Source: Epiperipatus broadwayi (Eukaryota; Onychophora; Udeonychophora; Euonychophora; Peripatidae). From it: a stretch of 64,000 nt of DNA. Position numbers and translations under genes: made by a program. The stretch covers positions 15,574,364-15,638,363 of the forward strand of contig JAQFVV010000012.1 in assembly GCA_028023455.1 (NCBI GenBank), in the 5' to 3' direction. Below are positions 1 to 13,061 of this stretch, one piece after another. How positions within the stretch are numbered: the stretch's first letter is position 1; every line of letters begins with the position of its first letter. The notes under the pieces were generated by a model. That model did not search any database. It was not told the DNA's origin and saw nothing but the letters and a program-made list of their open reading frames with translations.

Positions 1-1581
1 TACAATAAATTAAAAAAAGGGTAACTTGTCTACAGTATTGAAAAAATATTTTTTCTTTATCTATTATCTATCTATCTATTCTTTATATATTTATACATAA
101 GCTATGGATTTTTGGTTTATGGTAATTAGTTCAATTTTAGTATTAAATCAATAAAAATAAACATGGACAGCAGCCTTGCATAATTTAGATTTAAAAAAAT
201 GTCGACTTGCAATAATTGAAAAAAGCTGACTTTTTTCAGTTCTTTACAAATATCTTGAAACAATATTAAAAATCTTTCTTTTAAAAATAACAGCAATGTG
301 CATAAAAAGATAATCTTTTATTAAAAGCTTTATAAATTATATATTTTAAACAATATTAAAAATTATTCCAAACAATATGTTAAAGAATTCTTAAAATATA
401 TATTTATTATCTTTTATATATACAATACATGACATTTTTTGTGGTGAATAGCTAAAGTATGTTATTACATAATACATGCATTGAATGAGAGATGGCACTT
501 TAGGCAGCTTGGAGAGAGTATCAGTCATTATTACTTGGACACACATGACAATTACTGCCATTGTCAATAATAATATTTGTTAATTAAGTTTATTAAACCA
601 TACACAAGCATGAAAATGCATAAATAGTTAGACTCTTATGTCAATGCATAAAGAAAATTATATATCTCATAAATTTACATTATTTTGGCCAGGAACAACA
701 TGATGATATTTATTAATTAAATTAAAAATGTATGACTATTCAAGAAAAAGATAAATAAATATATTTATATTGAAAAACACATAAATACATATGTATTACA
801 AATAGAGTGCCAGGAATTGTTTTTCTTGAAACTTAATTACCATATATAAATGATTATTATATGCAGTTAATCAAATTAGAAATGCTTGATTCTGATCAGT
901 AGAGTAAAATTTAATAATAATAAAACTTGGGAAAGAAATACATATTTAAATATATTATAACTTCTAAATAGTATGCCAGAAACAAATTCTGTGAAACTAA
1001 TTATTATTTACAAATGATTATTTGTAATTAATCAACTTCGTTATATGTTTTTGTGTTCTGAGATTTCTTGGAAATATTATATATATCAGAGTGTTGCTTA
1101 ATAATTAATAATACCAAAAGTTGATTATTCAATAATATAACTAACTGATCATAAAAAGTTTTATTTTTTTGCAATATTGCTGTTGATAAATAATTTAAAT
1201 AGTATGTAAATATAGAAATTGTCGAAACAACTACAGATTGTGTTATTTTATTCTACTAATGCAAGTGAAGCTGCAGGTACAGCTCGTAATATATAACTTT
1301 GAAACTGACTCAATATAATAACTACATATTTCAATCAAAATAAGGTCCACAGGATATAACTTTTAGGATAAACTTTGTGATATCATTTGACTATCCATTT
1401 AATACTTAATACAATATATTTTAGATGTTGCATTGTTCTTTTTTTTTTATTGTTATTTCTTTTTACATTATAATTAGAAATGTATTTTTTTTTTTTTAGT
1501 ATATAACATATTGAATTATTTAAACTTCAGTAACTATTTTGGATTGGGAAAAAGTTTTATGATTTTTTTTTTTTTCACTAG
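1..1581. other. upstream intron sequence, no gene seen
   Basis: AT-rich sequence with short poly-T runs and no convincing exon. It ends in a polypyrimidine tract and AG at 1580-1581, which is the splice acceptor of the first RPAP3 exon seen here. The N-terminal helix usually encoded upstream in RPAP3 was looked for and not found, so at least one earlier exon probably lies outside the window. Confidence 0.55.
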
Positions 1582-1719
1582 AAAAAGATACCTCCTATCC
1601 GTAATAAGCATAACAAAATGAAGAATGCAAAAGTAATTGAACACCTAAAAAAAGACATTTCAACTAAAAAAGAAAGGATAAAATCATATGACTATAGTTC
1701 ATGGGAAAAATTTGATATC
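1582..1719 (+). CDS. RPAP3: RPAP3-like internal coding exon (N-terminal part)
   Basis: This 138-nt exon has 46 codons and is phase 0 at both ends. It follows a T-rich tract ending in cactag and is followed by a consensus donor, gtaagt. It encodes a basic stretch with PPIRNK near the start and ends in RIKSYDYSSWEKFDI. In RPAP3 proteins an LPPIRN-like motif, a lysine-rich linker and a K-S-Y-D-Y-x-x-W-x-K-x-D-V block occur in this order before the first TPR domain, so both motif order and spacing fit. RPAP3 is the TPR subunit of R2TP, which works with HSP90 to assemble RNA polymerases, snoRNPs and PIKK kinases. The initiator methionine is not in this exon. SPAG1 is a relative with a similar block, but PPIRN and the next exon favour RPAP3. 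Confidence 0.85.
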
Positions 1720-2275
1720 GTAAGTATTTTTATTATTTGATCGTAGAGGGGAAAAATACATAATGTCTAAAAATATTGTTTCATAAGTTAATAATTTATT
1801 GAATTTTTTTTTTTTAATTGTGTTTGAAAAAGAAATATAATTAAGCAATAACGTATAGAAATTATTAAACTTGAGTTGTATTTGAGTATATTCAAACAAT
1901 AGTCCTGGTGATAATTTTTATGCCATTTAAATTCATAAAGTGCAATTTTATTTAATTCCATCCTTTTTTTTTTTTTTTTGGAGGGGGAGAGGGTGTTTCT
2001 AAAGACTGAATGATCTGTGTTTAGATGGATTAAAAGGTTAATAGGCAATTTTTTTTTATCTTGGCCATGAGATCACATTCTTTTATTTTTCAAATTTAAA
2101 TATAATTGGAAGATGAGAGAAATTATTTATTTAAATAATTATGTATTGCCATTTTTTGGAATTGTATAATACATAACCTTCCATTATCTATATTAAATTA
2201 TAATAACTACTATTAAAGAATATAATTTGTATTGTGCCATTTGCATTATTGTTGTGTTTTTTTTTTAATATAGAG

Positions 2276-2428
2276 AATTTCCTGACTTATATAGATAAAT
2301 TATTTCATAGAATACTTTATAAATCAAAATGTGTGAATGTTGAATCATTTTCTACACCAAAGTTATATTCAATAAAAAAAAAAAATTGCACTTCAGAATT
2401 GACATTAAATGCAGACTCATATGTAAAG
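2276..2428 (+). CDS. candidate in-frame cassette exon of RPAP3-like gene
   Basis: A 153-nt open stretch (51 codons) begins after a T-rich tract ending in aatatagag, using the AG at 2274-2275, and ends at the donor gtaaac. It is phase 0 at both ends, so it could be included between the exons at 1582 and 60630 without shifting frame. The peptide begins NFLTYIDKLFHRIL and ends TLNADSYVK. No family was recognised. The conserved protein runs directly from the first exon into DKACADLD, so inclusion would break a conserved join. It may be an alternative exon or a chance open frame. Confidence 0.3.
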
Positions 2429-4863
2429 GTAAACCCTGAACTTTATTTATATTAAATAAAATATTGTATGCAATAGTGATAATATAGATATTATATTTTG
2501 TATATTGCTGACGATATAAATTACTGTATATTATATGTTACTATGCCAAATAATAATAATGGAGCGTATCTTTGATCATTTTCTTGTTTATATATTTTCA
2601 TTTTTATTTCCAAGTCAATAAAAGGCATCTTATAAAATAGCTGATCTTTTTTTAAAGCTGGGAATTTCCTTTGGTGATTATTAATAAAAATTATGATAGT
2701 TATACCAAAACAAAAATACAATAATGGCAAAAATATTTCTGCATATTTGCAACTGAAAATATGCAAAACTGAGATTAGATAGTGAAAAATGAAAACTAAC
2801 TTGAGTGCTACCTTGAATTATTTATTGCCTATCACAATTTCATGTTTGTTTGTTTTTTTGCAATTTTGTTATTCTGTAATATATCTTATTCTATAGTATT
2901 TCATATGTCTTTTTAAATAAATCATAGATTTCAGTATGTATCTGCAAGTCTATACATATAGTATCTACTACATAAATAGAAAGTTATCTGTATTTGTTTT
3001 GAAATGTTTTTGGTTACACATAATATATATATATAAAGAGAGGGAATTAATAGTTGAAGTAAGCAAATTAAAAATGTATATATAGATTGAGTTATAGTAA
3101 TAAGCAAAATTAAATACTGTACTATAAAATATTAATAAATTTGGATAATATTAAAGTCTTATTTAAAAATTTCTTTTTGTAGTTTGTTGAAAAGAGATTA
3201 ATAAATTATTCTTTTTTTAAAAAAAAAATCATCTATAGTTGAAACAATATCCTTATTTATATTTCTCATAATATCCTCAACTTAAGAAGTTCAAGTCTGT
3301 TTTGCAATTAAGATGTAATAATTTAATTGTGTGTTTGTGTTTATAAAAACAATTTTATTTTCAAATGTTTTAGTTTCTTGAGTTCCAAGCTTTCATGTGA
3401 ATACTGAAAATCATGTATAATAATGAATTTGCTTAATATGTTTTAATATATATATTTATACAATATAAACATCTAGTACATGTATATGGATGCATATAAC
3501 ATAGTATAATTTATAGATTATACATATTAAAACATCAACAAAAATAATTAACACACACACACAAAAAATAGAATGATGCTACTATAAAAAAAAAAAACCA
3601 GTGATATAATGAAATGAAAGAAAGACTACATTTACATGTGTATATACAGTACTGAAATGTGTGTGTTTTTATACATAAATTTATTTCTCAATAAATCTCT
3701 CTCTTAAATAATAAAAGATATTGTTCTTTTTTTACTTTTCTTATGTGAAAATTAATGATGATAAAATGCAAAAGATCCGTTTTTTGTGATATTATTGAAG
3801 TCACAATGATAGTATTTATATTGCGGATTAGAGTCCAGTGATAGTATTTAACTGTGGATTAGAGAACCAAAATTAGTAAAATGATTTCAAAGCTCATAGC
3901 TAATGGTAATAGAATTCAAAAGAAGCTATAAAATATTTCTTTTTTAAATTCAAGCCAATTTTTGTATCCATACAACTATTTGTTAGATGTGATGCCACTT
4001 TTTCCAGTGAATCTTTTGCTAAAGTTTTCATATAGTCAACATTTTTTGATACAGTATATTATTATTCATTGGATCATTCTCTTTGTTCATATTCGTCAGC
4101 AATAAATTTAATACTTTTTCTATCTGTTGAATACTGATCATAAACTATGGATGGAACGTTAACACTTTCAGGAATATAAATAATCCTAGCATTAATTTTT
4201 TTTTTTTTTACTTTGTTTTACAAATTGATGATTTACTCTTATTGAATATATTTTAGCTGTAGCATATAACTTTTTTCTTTTTAAACTAAATTAATAATTT
4301 TCATTAATTCTACATAAACAAAATACTTCACGGCTTTTATTAGGTATAACAGGATTACTACCATCATTTACTTTATATTTTGGAGCAATTTTAAGCAAAT
4401 TTTCTAATTCATAATAACAAGGTAAAGGTAATAAGTACAAATAATGCTACAATAACATAACTAATTAAGTATATGAGACTGAGTGTGTGATTGAAGAAAA
4501 TGATTACCATTATATGGTATAAGTAAATATATGAAATTTATGCATTTAATTTTTTCAAATCATAAATTCTTGAACCAGTAGGTTTTGAGAATGCAGATAT
4601 GACAGTCTTAATGTATTGCCACAAAAATAGAAAGTATTTTTTGGTTAGTTGTCTATTATTACTGATATTTAGTTATAAATAGAGAAATTTAAGAAAAAAT
4701 TAAATATTTAAATTGCTTAGTTTAGCACAGTCAGTTTTTTAAAAAAGACTGTAGACAACAAAGTATCTCTTCATTCCTCCAATTAAAAAAAGTATTAAAT
4801 AATTTAAGTTAATTACTTTTAAATGATTTTTAGAGGATTTTATATACAGGTTTAAATTATATA
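2429..4863. other. intron sequence, nothing convincing
   Basis: AT-rich sequence with poly-A and poly-T runs, a short CA run near 3552 and many stops in all frames. Apart from the short duplication at 3807-3866, no element ends, hairpins or coding matches were recognised. Confidence 0.5.
3807..3866. repeat. two-copy tandem duplication, about 30 bp unit
   Basis: The block TGATAGTATTT..GGATTAGAG occurs twice head to tail with a few mismatches. It is a small local duplication with no further sign of function. Confidence 0.6.
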
Positions 4864-5385
4864 CACCTGAGTCATTTTATGCGGATTATTTTAATGTGAT
4901 TTTGAAGTTATGCGATTCATGTTTCTTCTTAATATTCTTTCATATTTTACTATATTTATTAGATATCAAGAAATTTAAATTATTAATAACTTATTTTGAC
5001 TTGAAATACTTTTTTTTTTTTCAACAATATAACGTTATATTAGCATCTAACATGAATATGACCTGAAGCTGTATTTAGAATCTTAGCTTCTATGTAAATA
5101 ACCTACGTATACTAATGAGTAAATAATAATAATAAATTTATACTTATATATAAAAATATCGCAATATATATTCAAAAATTTTATACTTTTAAAACATATT
5201 TTATTAGATATAACAGAAATAAATAATTTTTAGATTTTTAAAATAAATAATAACGAAGATTTTATTGATTTTATAAACTGAAAATAATCTTTCTAATGAT
5301 AATGTAATAATCTTTTTGTTTTGATTGCGATCTCATTTTTTTTAATATAGAAACAGAAAACCATTAACACAACACAAGACTGAAA

Positions 5386-6330
5386 GTGGCGGCTAGTTGT
5401 ACATCACATCATTTTAAAAGTTTAAATTGTAATATTATCAAAAAGAAGAAAAATGGATGGGATATAAGAAATAAGAAAAAGATGCTTGATTTAGATATAA
5501 ATGTAGATGTGGAGAGGGAATGGATCTGTAAGATTAATGGTAAGAAAGTTTTTTATAAACGTAATGGAGAAGAAAGAATTTATAAAAGAGTAGTTAGGAA
5601 AGAAGAAATTGTTAAAATTGTGTTTGTGAATATGCAAGGTGGTAGGAGACCATAAAAGTGGCTGGAAATGAAGAAAGCAATTGAAAATGAAGACCTTGAG
5701 GTATTAGCAGTAATGGACACACATCTAAGAGAAGAAGAGTAACCTATTTTGGAAGATGTGGTATGGCAGAGTATAAATAGAAAAGAAAAAGAAAAAAGGG
5801 GTGGTGGTCTAGGTGCTATATCGAAAAAATATTTAAATATTGTTAAATGTCAAGAGCATTTGTAGTTTGAAATAAGGTTGGGTAGACAAGAATGGATGGT
5901 GGCTGTAGTGTATATAGCCACTGGAGATAGTCAAACTGTAATGGTGTGGAACAGAGGTATATATGAATGCCTAGTTAAGGATATGCAGAGTTTTAAAGAA
6001 AAGGGGAAGAGAATAATGGTTATAGGGAATATGAATGGACATATTGAAGAAATTGATGATGTAGATAATAAGAATTGTCAGTTTTTGAAGGAATTTTGTC
6101 AAAGAGTAAATTTGAGCATTGGGAATTTATCAAATATTTATGAGGGACAATACACATAGTCTAGGAATAATATATTTCACACAATAGATGGTAGAGAAAG
6201 AGGGAATGAATAAAATACGGGAAATTAAGGTGTTTGATAATGAAGAAAGAGTATGTAATAGTGATCATAACTTTATTGTAATAGAAATGCTTAGTAATGT
6301 GATGGAGGATAGAAATAAAGGTAGAAACAA
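5386..6330 (+). pseudogene. LINE endonuclease region (APE type), broken
   Basis: Frame 1 runs through stops near 5653, 5740, 5863 and 6157, then shifts to frame 2 at about 6188. Recognisable blocks in order are KIVFVNMQGGR, LAVMDTHLREEE, RGGGLGAISKKYL, EWMVAVVYIATG, RIMVIGNMNGHI and CNSDHNFIVIE. These correspond to the N, E, GDFN-like and SDH motifs of AP-like endonucleases. The usual aspartate of the G-D-F/M-N motif is N here (GNMNGH), so even a repaired copy would probably lack full activity. Confidence 0.75.
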
Positions 6331-6848
6331 TAGTGAAAGATGTGGATGGAGAGTGAATGATAAGAATAAGTTGGAAGAGTATAAAATACAAGTTGAAGAA
6401 GCCATGGAACAGTTGGTTGGGGATGAATATAAGGACTGGTGTGATGAAATAGAAAAAGTGGCAAATAGGGTTTTACTTCAGAATAGGCAGAAGAATAAAA
6501 GTAATAAAAAAATGAGAGTTAGTAAAAGTGTAAAAGAGAGGAAAGAAGCATGCAGAAAATGTAAGTGTGCTATTAAGAACAAAGAAAGTGAAAACGATAT
6601 TAATGCTAAATGGGGAAAGTACTTAGAAAAGAAGAAGTTGGCTAAAATGGATAATTATAAAGAGAGGATGAAGTTGAATAGTAAATTGTTGGAGGATATT
6701 AATAAAAGTGGAAGAGATGGGAGTAAAAAATTTTGGAATTACATTAAAAGGAGAAATGTAGGGGGGGAAAGAGATAGTATTAATAGATGATGAGGGAACA
6801 GAGTGTAGCTCTAGTGAAGAGTTAGAGAGAATCTTAAATAGATATGTA

Positions 6849-8298
6849 ATGGATATAGAAAAGATGTTAGATGTGAAGGACTTAGTGATAGAAAACATGA
6901 AAGCATTTACTAAAGGGAATATTAGGTTCACAAAAAATGAACTGAATGAGGCAGGGAAGAGATTGAAAAGTGGAAAGGCAAGAGGATTAGATGGATGGAC
7001 AGCAGAGATGGTAATGAAGTTAGGATATAGAGCAAAAGCTAAGTTATTATCATGTTTTAATAAGATGGCACAGAAGAGAGTTTTTTCGGGTAATTGGAGT
7101 AATACAAGAATAAGATTATTATTTAAAGGAAAGGGTAAGGATTATAGAAAGTTAAATAATTATAGACCGATAGCGGTAACATCAGTTTTATATAAAGTTT
7201 TTTTTATATATATGGTGGCTGGAAGAGTTCTAAAATGGATGGAAGAGAATAATGTAGTGGGGGAAATGCGAGGAGGTTTTAGGTCAGATAGGCGTATAAA
7301 AAATAGTTTATTTGTAGTTACACAACTTATGGGATATGAGTAGGAATTCAGGTAGATCGTTATATACGAGTTTTATAGATATAGAGAAGGCATATGATAG
7401 AGTAAATAGAAATAGATTATGGGTAAGGTTAGCAAATTTGGGAATGGATGAAGCTTTAGTAAATATTATTAAGAAATTATATGAAAATAATTATTATACT
7501 TACCAATTAGGAGATATAGAATCAATTAAAGTTAAAAATGGGGTGGGATTACGGCAAGGATGCCCTATGTCACCTATTTTATTTTTGTTGTATTTGAGTG
7601 TAATGGAGAAAGCAATAGAAAGACTAGGAAGAGTGATAGACATACCATTAATGGGTGGCAAGGGAGTATATATTTTGCTGGGTCTTTTTTTTGCAGATGA
7701 TATTTTTTTGTGTGCAGAAAGAAGAGAAGATATGGAAGTTATGCTGAGGACATGTGCAAGAGTGGGTAAAGAGATGGTGATTAAATTTAGTGAAGAAAAA
7801 TCAAATATAATGATGATTAATAATGAGGAAAGAGAAGATGTAGAATTTTTATTGGAGGATATAAAGTTAAGGGTGGTAGATAGATATAGTTATTTGGGAA
7901 TCATCTTAAGTAATCAGGAAAATTGCTTGGTTGAATGGGAGAAAAAATTTGTAAATGAAGCAAAGAAAAGAAAAGGATTAGTAAAGAAATTAACAGAGTT
8001 TTCATATAATAAATATGATGTAGCTAGAATTGTATGGAAGGGAGTTGTAGTAGCCGGGTCAACATATGGTAATGATGCCTTATGTGTTAGTAAAAGGGTA
8101 TTACATTACTTAGAGAAAGTACAAAGGGAAGTAGGAAGACATGCATTAGATGCAGAGGTATGGACAACAAAGAAGGCAATCCAAGAAGAAATGGGATGGT
8201 CAAGTTTTTATATGAGAGATGCAAAAAGTAAAATGAAAATGTTTTGTAGGTTGCAGTTTATGGATAATAAAAGAATAGCCAAAATAATATATAATTAA
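6849..8298 (+). pseudogene. LINE reverse transcriptase, one frameshift
   Basis: The frame is open from 6849 to 7343 and from 7336 to 8298, with a shift near 7340. RT landmarks in order are KARGLDGWTAEMV, KLNNYRPIAVTSVLYKV, MRGGFRSDRR, SFIDIEKAYDRV (motif A), GLRQGCPMSPILF (motif B) and FFADDIFLCAE (motif C, the catalytic FADD). RYSYLGIIL follows as the downstream LG block. The catalytic aspartates are all present. The frameshift makes this copy inactive as it stands. Confidence 0.88.
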
Positions 8299-8305
8299 TT
8301 AGGTT

Positions 8306-8982
8306 ATGAGTAAAGGGCAGTCAACAAGATGGATGAGAAAGGTAATGCAGTATGCAAAGGATTTGAATAAAGAATTTATATCAGTATACTTGTATAAAAG
8401 ATGCAATGATTGTGTTAGGATGATTGTTGAGTGTTATAGTGATAAGGAATGGGATAAAAGAATAGATGCTTTAATAAAGAATAGGGAGTTGGAGAGATGG
8501 AGAACTAGTATGGAGAGTAAAAAGGTTTAAATATATATATAGAAGTAAACGGAACATTGGGTGCAAGTTAATTTATGATAATATTAAGGAAAGTAGCTTA
8601 TTGTTTAAGGCTCGAACGGGATCTTTAGCAACTAGAGAATATACATGTAAATGGAAAAATATGGGTGATTTAGTCTGCAAATTGTGTAAGGAAGATATAG
8701 AAAATAATAGGCATCTGTTGATTGAATGTAAATGCTTGAAAGCAGAAAGGGTACAAATAATGAAATTATGGGAGAATAAATATGAACAAAGTGATTATAC
8801 AGAAAGTGGATTATTGGTTTTTATGCTGGGTTTGGGAAGAGATAAGGGGATTTAGATATAAAGGCCATAGAGTTGACAAAGTTGTTGTGGAAATGGAATG
8901 GAGCAGATTATGGAAAAGCTTAGGGTGGGGAATGGAAGGGGAAGGTAAAGTGGTAACAGGTTACTTTGGACATAGTTGCTGA
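8306..8982 (+). pseudogene. LINE C-terminal region with CCHC zinc knuckle
   Basis: Frames change at about 8530, 8601 and 8855. A charged region (DKEWDKRIDALIKNREL) leads into FKARTGSLATREY and then CKLCKEDIENNRHLLIEC, a C-x2-C-x8-H-x4-C zinc knuckle. This arrangement after the RT is typical of the C terminus of several APE LINE clades. The 3' boundary with the Tigger-like sequence is at about 8985, where similarity to the second Tigger copy resumes. Confidence 0.75.
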
Positions 8983-9304
8983 GAGATTCCTGACTTCGTT
9001 TAATGAAAAGTCACGGTACATCACATCGAATCTGATTTCTTACCAGTTCACAAATGAACGCATGTTGTCAAATAGCGGTCATGATTAAAATATGTATGAA
9101 AAAATGTAAAATTAAATACTGTAATTAATAAAAAAAGTTTGTGTTGTATTAATTTTTTTCAAATATTTGAAATTTTTTATTAGTCATACTTTATTTCCTT
9201 ATTTTTTTAATGCGAATTTTAAAGTAATTTTTCATTGTTGCTTTGCTTTTATGGATTTCTGAAAATTACAGAACCTATCTACCGCATAAAACAAGACCCA
9301 GGTG

Positions 9305-10108
9305 TACATTTATTTTGTCTTGGTCACCATCTGACATTAAACATCAAGAAAAAGTTTTCAGCACATATATTTATTTGTATATATTTAAATAAGTTTGAAA
9401 ATATTTTCTTTAATATTATGATGATGACTACTACACAGCCACTATTTGCAATATCAGGCTAGATCCTGTAGTATATAAGTTTCTCCCAATAAAATTGACA
9501 TGGAATAAATATGCAGATCAGACAATATTATATATAAAGAGGCTAACATATTATTTAAACCGATAGTTTATTACAAAATATAATTACCCTTTTTTTCTTC
9601 AATAAAACAATTTCCCCAATTGCTTTTCTCTCTCTTTTTTTTTAATCATGCACAAGATGGAAAAAAATAGTTATTTATAAAGTCTCCAAGATTTGTTTTG
9701 GTAACTTTTAAAATATTAATCTTTGATAAACATTATAATCGAGCACATTTGCCATAGAGTAAATCCTTAGCCTTTAATATAATCTGGATATAATCATAGG
9801 TATGGTTGATCCTCACAAATATAATACATTTATTTATAAGCTTAAAGGCATAATCATACACATATATCTTATATATGATAATTTTAGCTAATATATCTTT
9901 TTTATAATGATAATTCTAGATAGTGGCCACTTTAAGTCTGAATACTGATTTAACAGTAATACAAACTAATTATGTAAGGTTATTCTCGGAAACTGACCCC
10001 AATTTACTAGTAATACTCTTAGTTAACTAAGATAGTCTTTTGGATCTGATCCCCCAAATTTATAGAAGAAAACTGTCAATAAATTCACCATTTAGATATT
10101 GTCTAAAA
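9305..10108. other. intron sequence, nothing convincing
   Basis: Old AT-rich sequence between the Tigger-like and hAT elements. No coding block, terminal repeat or tRNA-like promoter was seen. Confidence 0.5.
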
Positions 10109-13053
10109 TATATATGGGCAACCTTTGGTCAGATCTGGCCCTTTACGACTTTTAATTCAGCTCGCCATTAATCTATTTCAGCCATGTTTGATTCCGATTG
10201 TCAAATTTTTGAGTAGAGTCTAGCGAGATTTACGCTTGATTTTTACTTTTTGTGCAATTAAATAATTATGTTATTTAATAAATTTATATATCTTATTTAA
10301 GTCTTCTAATGATAAAATTTAAAAAACTAAAATTATTAATATTTCAGTGAAAATAAATGTGAAAACGAAGTTCTTAGTGATAACAAAAAAGCACGTCTTA
10401 ATTAGCTGCATGGAACATTGAAAAGTTTAGAATGAAATATTAGAATTTTATAACATTAAAAAAATGATATATTTACAATTAATTATCATCAAAGAAACAA
10501 AAAAAATTATAAAAGTTAATAAAGTATTTACTGTTATTAAAAAATTATTTCCTACTGTTTTTGTAAAAACAATTTTTGTAAATCCAGTAATGACGATTTC
10601 TGCTTTTTCATAACATATTTCATACGAGCAATCTTTTTTAAAAGAAAATATTTTCAAAGACAATTTCCTACTAGGGATGTACTTTTTGGTTTAATAATAC
10701 ATGTTTTACAAAAATATTATGTCATAATCATTAACAATTACTGAAAATCACATTTTTTTTGTCTTATTTAGCTCCTCTCAGAATTAATATTTTGAATAGT
10801 TAAGCTGACGTCATATGACACTGCAAAACACATCTCATTTTCTCCCATCAAGATCTCTCATTTTGACTAGCAGTGTATGAACATGTTACAATGTGTCATT
10901 TTGATATTTGTGTTAGAATTGTGTCTTGTTCACTGCCTTCATTTATATTGTGTTCTATCTGCAGTATAAAAAGCAGTTTTTTTTATTTTATTTTAATATT
11001 TGCATTGGTGTTGTGTCTTGTTAAGTGCCTGCATTTATATTATTTTTTGTTCAGTGTATGCAGTGTTAAAAATGGTTTTGTTTGACAGTTCTGAATATAT
11101 AGCTTTGAAATAATGTCAAGGGTTATCTCAAAAAAAAAAAAAAAAAAGTAGATACAGAGAATTGTCAATTTCAAGACAACTAGACAGACAAGTACTATTT
11201 TATTCTGAATAAAGAATTGCCTATATGTTTGCTGTGCAATGAATCCGTATCAGTCAACAAAGAATACAACTTAAAGGGACACGTTACTTCAAAACATGCG
11301 GATCGCTGAAAAATTGATAAACAACTACAAAAAGATGAAATAGAGAAATTGAAGAACTTGGATACCCAGCAGCAAATGTTCACCAAGCAATGAATGCAGC
11401 ATGGAAGCATTGTGAAAGCCAGCTTTGTGTTAAGTGAAAAAATTGCTAAATATTCTAAATCATTTGGTAAAAGAGAATTTATCAAAGAATGTCTGTTGGA
11501 TGTTGCTCATATAATATGACCTGAAAAGAAAAAAAAAGATTTCAAGAATATTAGTTTGTCGAGATGTACCATTGTCCAGCAGATAGAAATCGTGACTGAT
11601 GATATCCAAAAAAGTTTGAAAGACAAGATTGCTAGATTCAAAGCATTTTTAATTGCTTTGGATGACAGCACTGATGCCTCTGATATAACATAATTAGCAA
11701 TATTTATTCAGGGAGTTGATGTGGATTTTAATATCACAGAATTGTTGGCACTTCGGCCACTAAAATGGACAACTACTGGTGAAGATATATTTGAAGAAGT
11801 CAAAACAGTCTTCGAGATATTTGGGCTTAAATAGAGTTCACTATTTGGCATATGCACTGATGGAGCCCCTGCAATGGTTGGTACATGGAAGGGATTTATT
11901 GGAATAGTTCATGAAAAAGCAATAGAATGACAGATCCATCTGAAAAATTTAACTAATTTTCATTGCATTATCCACCAACAAAATCTGTGTGCAAAATCAA
12001 TTAAATTTGCAAATGTTATGGAAGTTGTAGTAGCCAGTATTAACTTTATTAAGTCGCATGCACTTAATCACCGCCAATTTAAGAAATATTTGGCAGACTT
12101 ATTTTCAGATTATGAAAATGCTTCTTATTATTGTGAAGTGAGGTGATTGAGTAAAGGTAAAATGTTAAAATGATTTTATGATCTGAGACAAGACATAGCC
12201 GATTTTATGGACATAAAAGAAAAAACAATTAACCAAGTAAGAGATAATGAGTTGGTGTATGATTTAGCATTCCTTGTAGATGTCACTTGATACCTAAATG
12301 AACTTAAATCTTAAATTGCAAAAACCAGGAGAATTGATTCATGAACTGTATGGACATGTCAGTGCTTTTTGTAATAAATTAAAATTGTTGGAAAGTCAGA
12401 TAAGAGCTAAAAATTATTACCATTTTCCTACTCTAACAACTCATAAAAATATCCCTTATAATTGTTATGGAAATGAACTGAAGGCATTAATAGAGCAATT
12501 TGATACAAGGTTTGCTGACTTCCAAAATAAAGGCTCCATATTCACTATATTTTCTTGTCCGATGGATGCTGGTATAAATAATGTGCCAGAAAATTTACAG
12601 ATGGAACTTATTGAGATTCAAGCGGATTTACTGCTAAAATCACAGTTTAACAACATTGCTTTGACATATTTTTATAAACATTTGGTGGAAGAAAAATATA
12701 GAAAGGTACTGCCTTTACAAGAAGAATTATTTGTTTTTTTTGGCAAGACATATATGTGTAAATAGTTTTTTTCTGGAATTGAAATTTAATAAATAAAAAA
12801 TTCGGACAAAAATAACGGATGAAAACTGAAAAATCTATGCGATTGTCCTTAAGCAGTATTCCCATCAATATTGATAGTCTCATTGTTGAAGTACAAAGCC
12901 AATTCTCACATTAAATTTTGTCATTATTATGAAATTTATGTAGCCCTTTATCATTCATTATTACTTTGTACTATTTAATTATTTGATCTGGCCCTTGACT
13001 TGAAGACATAAAGATAATTTGGCCCCTGAACTAGGAAAGATTATCCATGCCTG
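10109..13053 (+). mobile_element. hAT-superfamily DNA transposon, degenerate
   Basis: The element is about 2.95 kb. The right end, read inward on the minus strand, is CAGGCATGGATAATC. The left end near 10114 reads ATGGGCAACCTTTGG and is a decayed counterpart. The 8-bp flanks (10101-10108 and 13054-13061) resemble each other only partly. Two imperfect copies of an approximately 85-bp block lie at 10893-11085, before the coding region. It contains a hAT transposase pseudogene. Its ends resemble those of the short element at 41366-42422, which may be a non-autonomous relative. Confidence 0.75.
11145..12890 (+). pseudogene. hAT transposase (GTF2IRD2/ZBED-like), about ten stops
   Basis: A single frame (frame 1) can be followed through roughly ten stop codons. 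It has a BED-type zinc finger (ICLLCNESVS...GHVTSKH), then VKASFVLSEKIAKYSKSF, FKNISLSRCTIVQQ, LIALDDSTDASDIT, GICTDGAPAMVGTWKG and FHCIIHQQNLCAKS. The 155-codon open stretch at 12298-12765 follows, with LIHELYGHVSAFCNKL, PENLQMELIEIQADLLL and FFGKTYMCK. These blocks follow the order of the BED finger, RNase H-like catalytic core and C-terminal dimerisation region of domesticated and active hAT transposases of the GTF2IRD2/ZBED type. The scattered stops show long neutral decay. Confidence 0.85.
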
Positions 13054-13061
13054 ATTTAGAA

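Larger units (their letters stand above)
5336..8985 (+). mobile_element. degenerate APE-type non-LTR retrotransposon (LINE)
   Basis: The element spans about 3.65 kb. It reads, in order, an apurinic-type endonuclease, a reverse transcriptase and a C-terminal CCHC knuckle. Several stops and frame changes break the coding sequence, yet the frames are easily followed, so decay is moderate. The RT blocks and the C-terminal zinc motif recall the CR1/L2/Jockey-like LINEs very common in ticks and other arachnids. The exact clade is inference. It interrupts the Tigger-like element at 4864-9304, so it is younger than that element. Confidence 0.85.
4864..9304. mobile_element. Tigger/pogo-like DNA transposon remnant split by a LINE
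   Basis: The left end reads CACCTGAGTCATTTTATGCGG and the right end GCATAAAACAAGACCCAGGTG, which are inverted repeats flanked by TA on both sides. The left roughly 75 bp and the right 310 bp match the uninterrupted copy at 19834-21109 closely. The middle is replaced by a LINE at about 5336-8985, plus roughly 400 bp that does not match the other copy. TA target sites and subterminal TTATGCG motifs are typical of the pogo/Tigger branch of Tc1-mariner. No transposase was seen, so it is non-autonomous. Confidence 0.75.
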
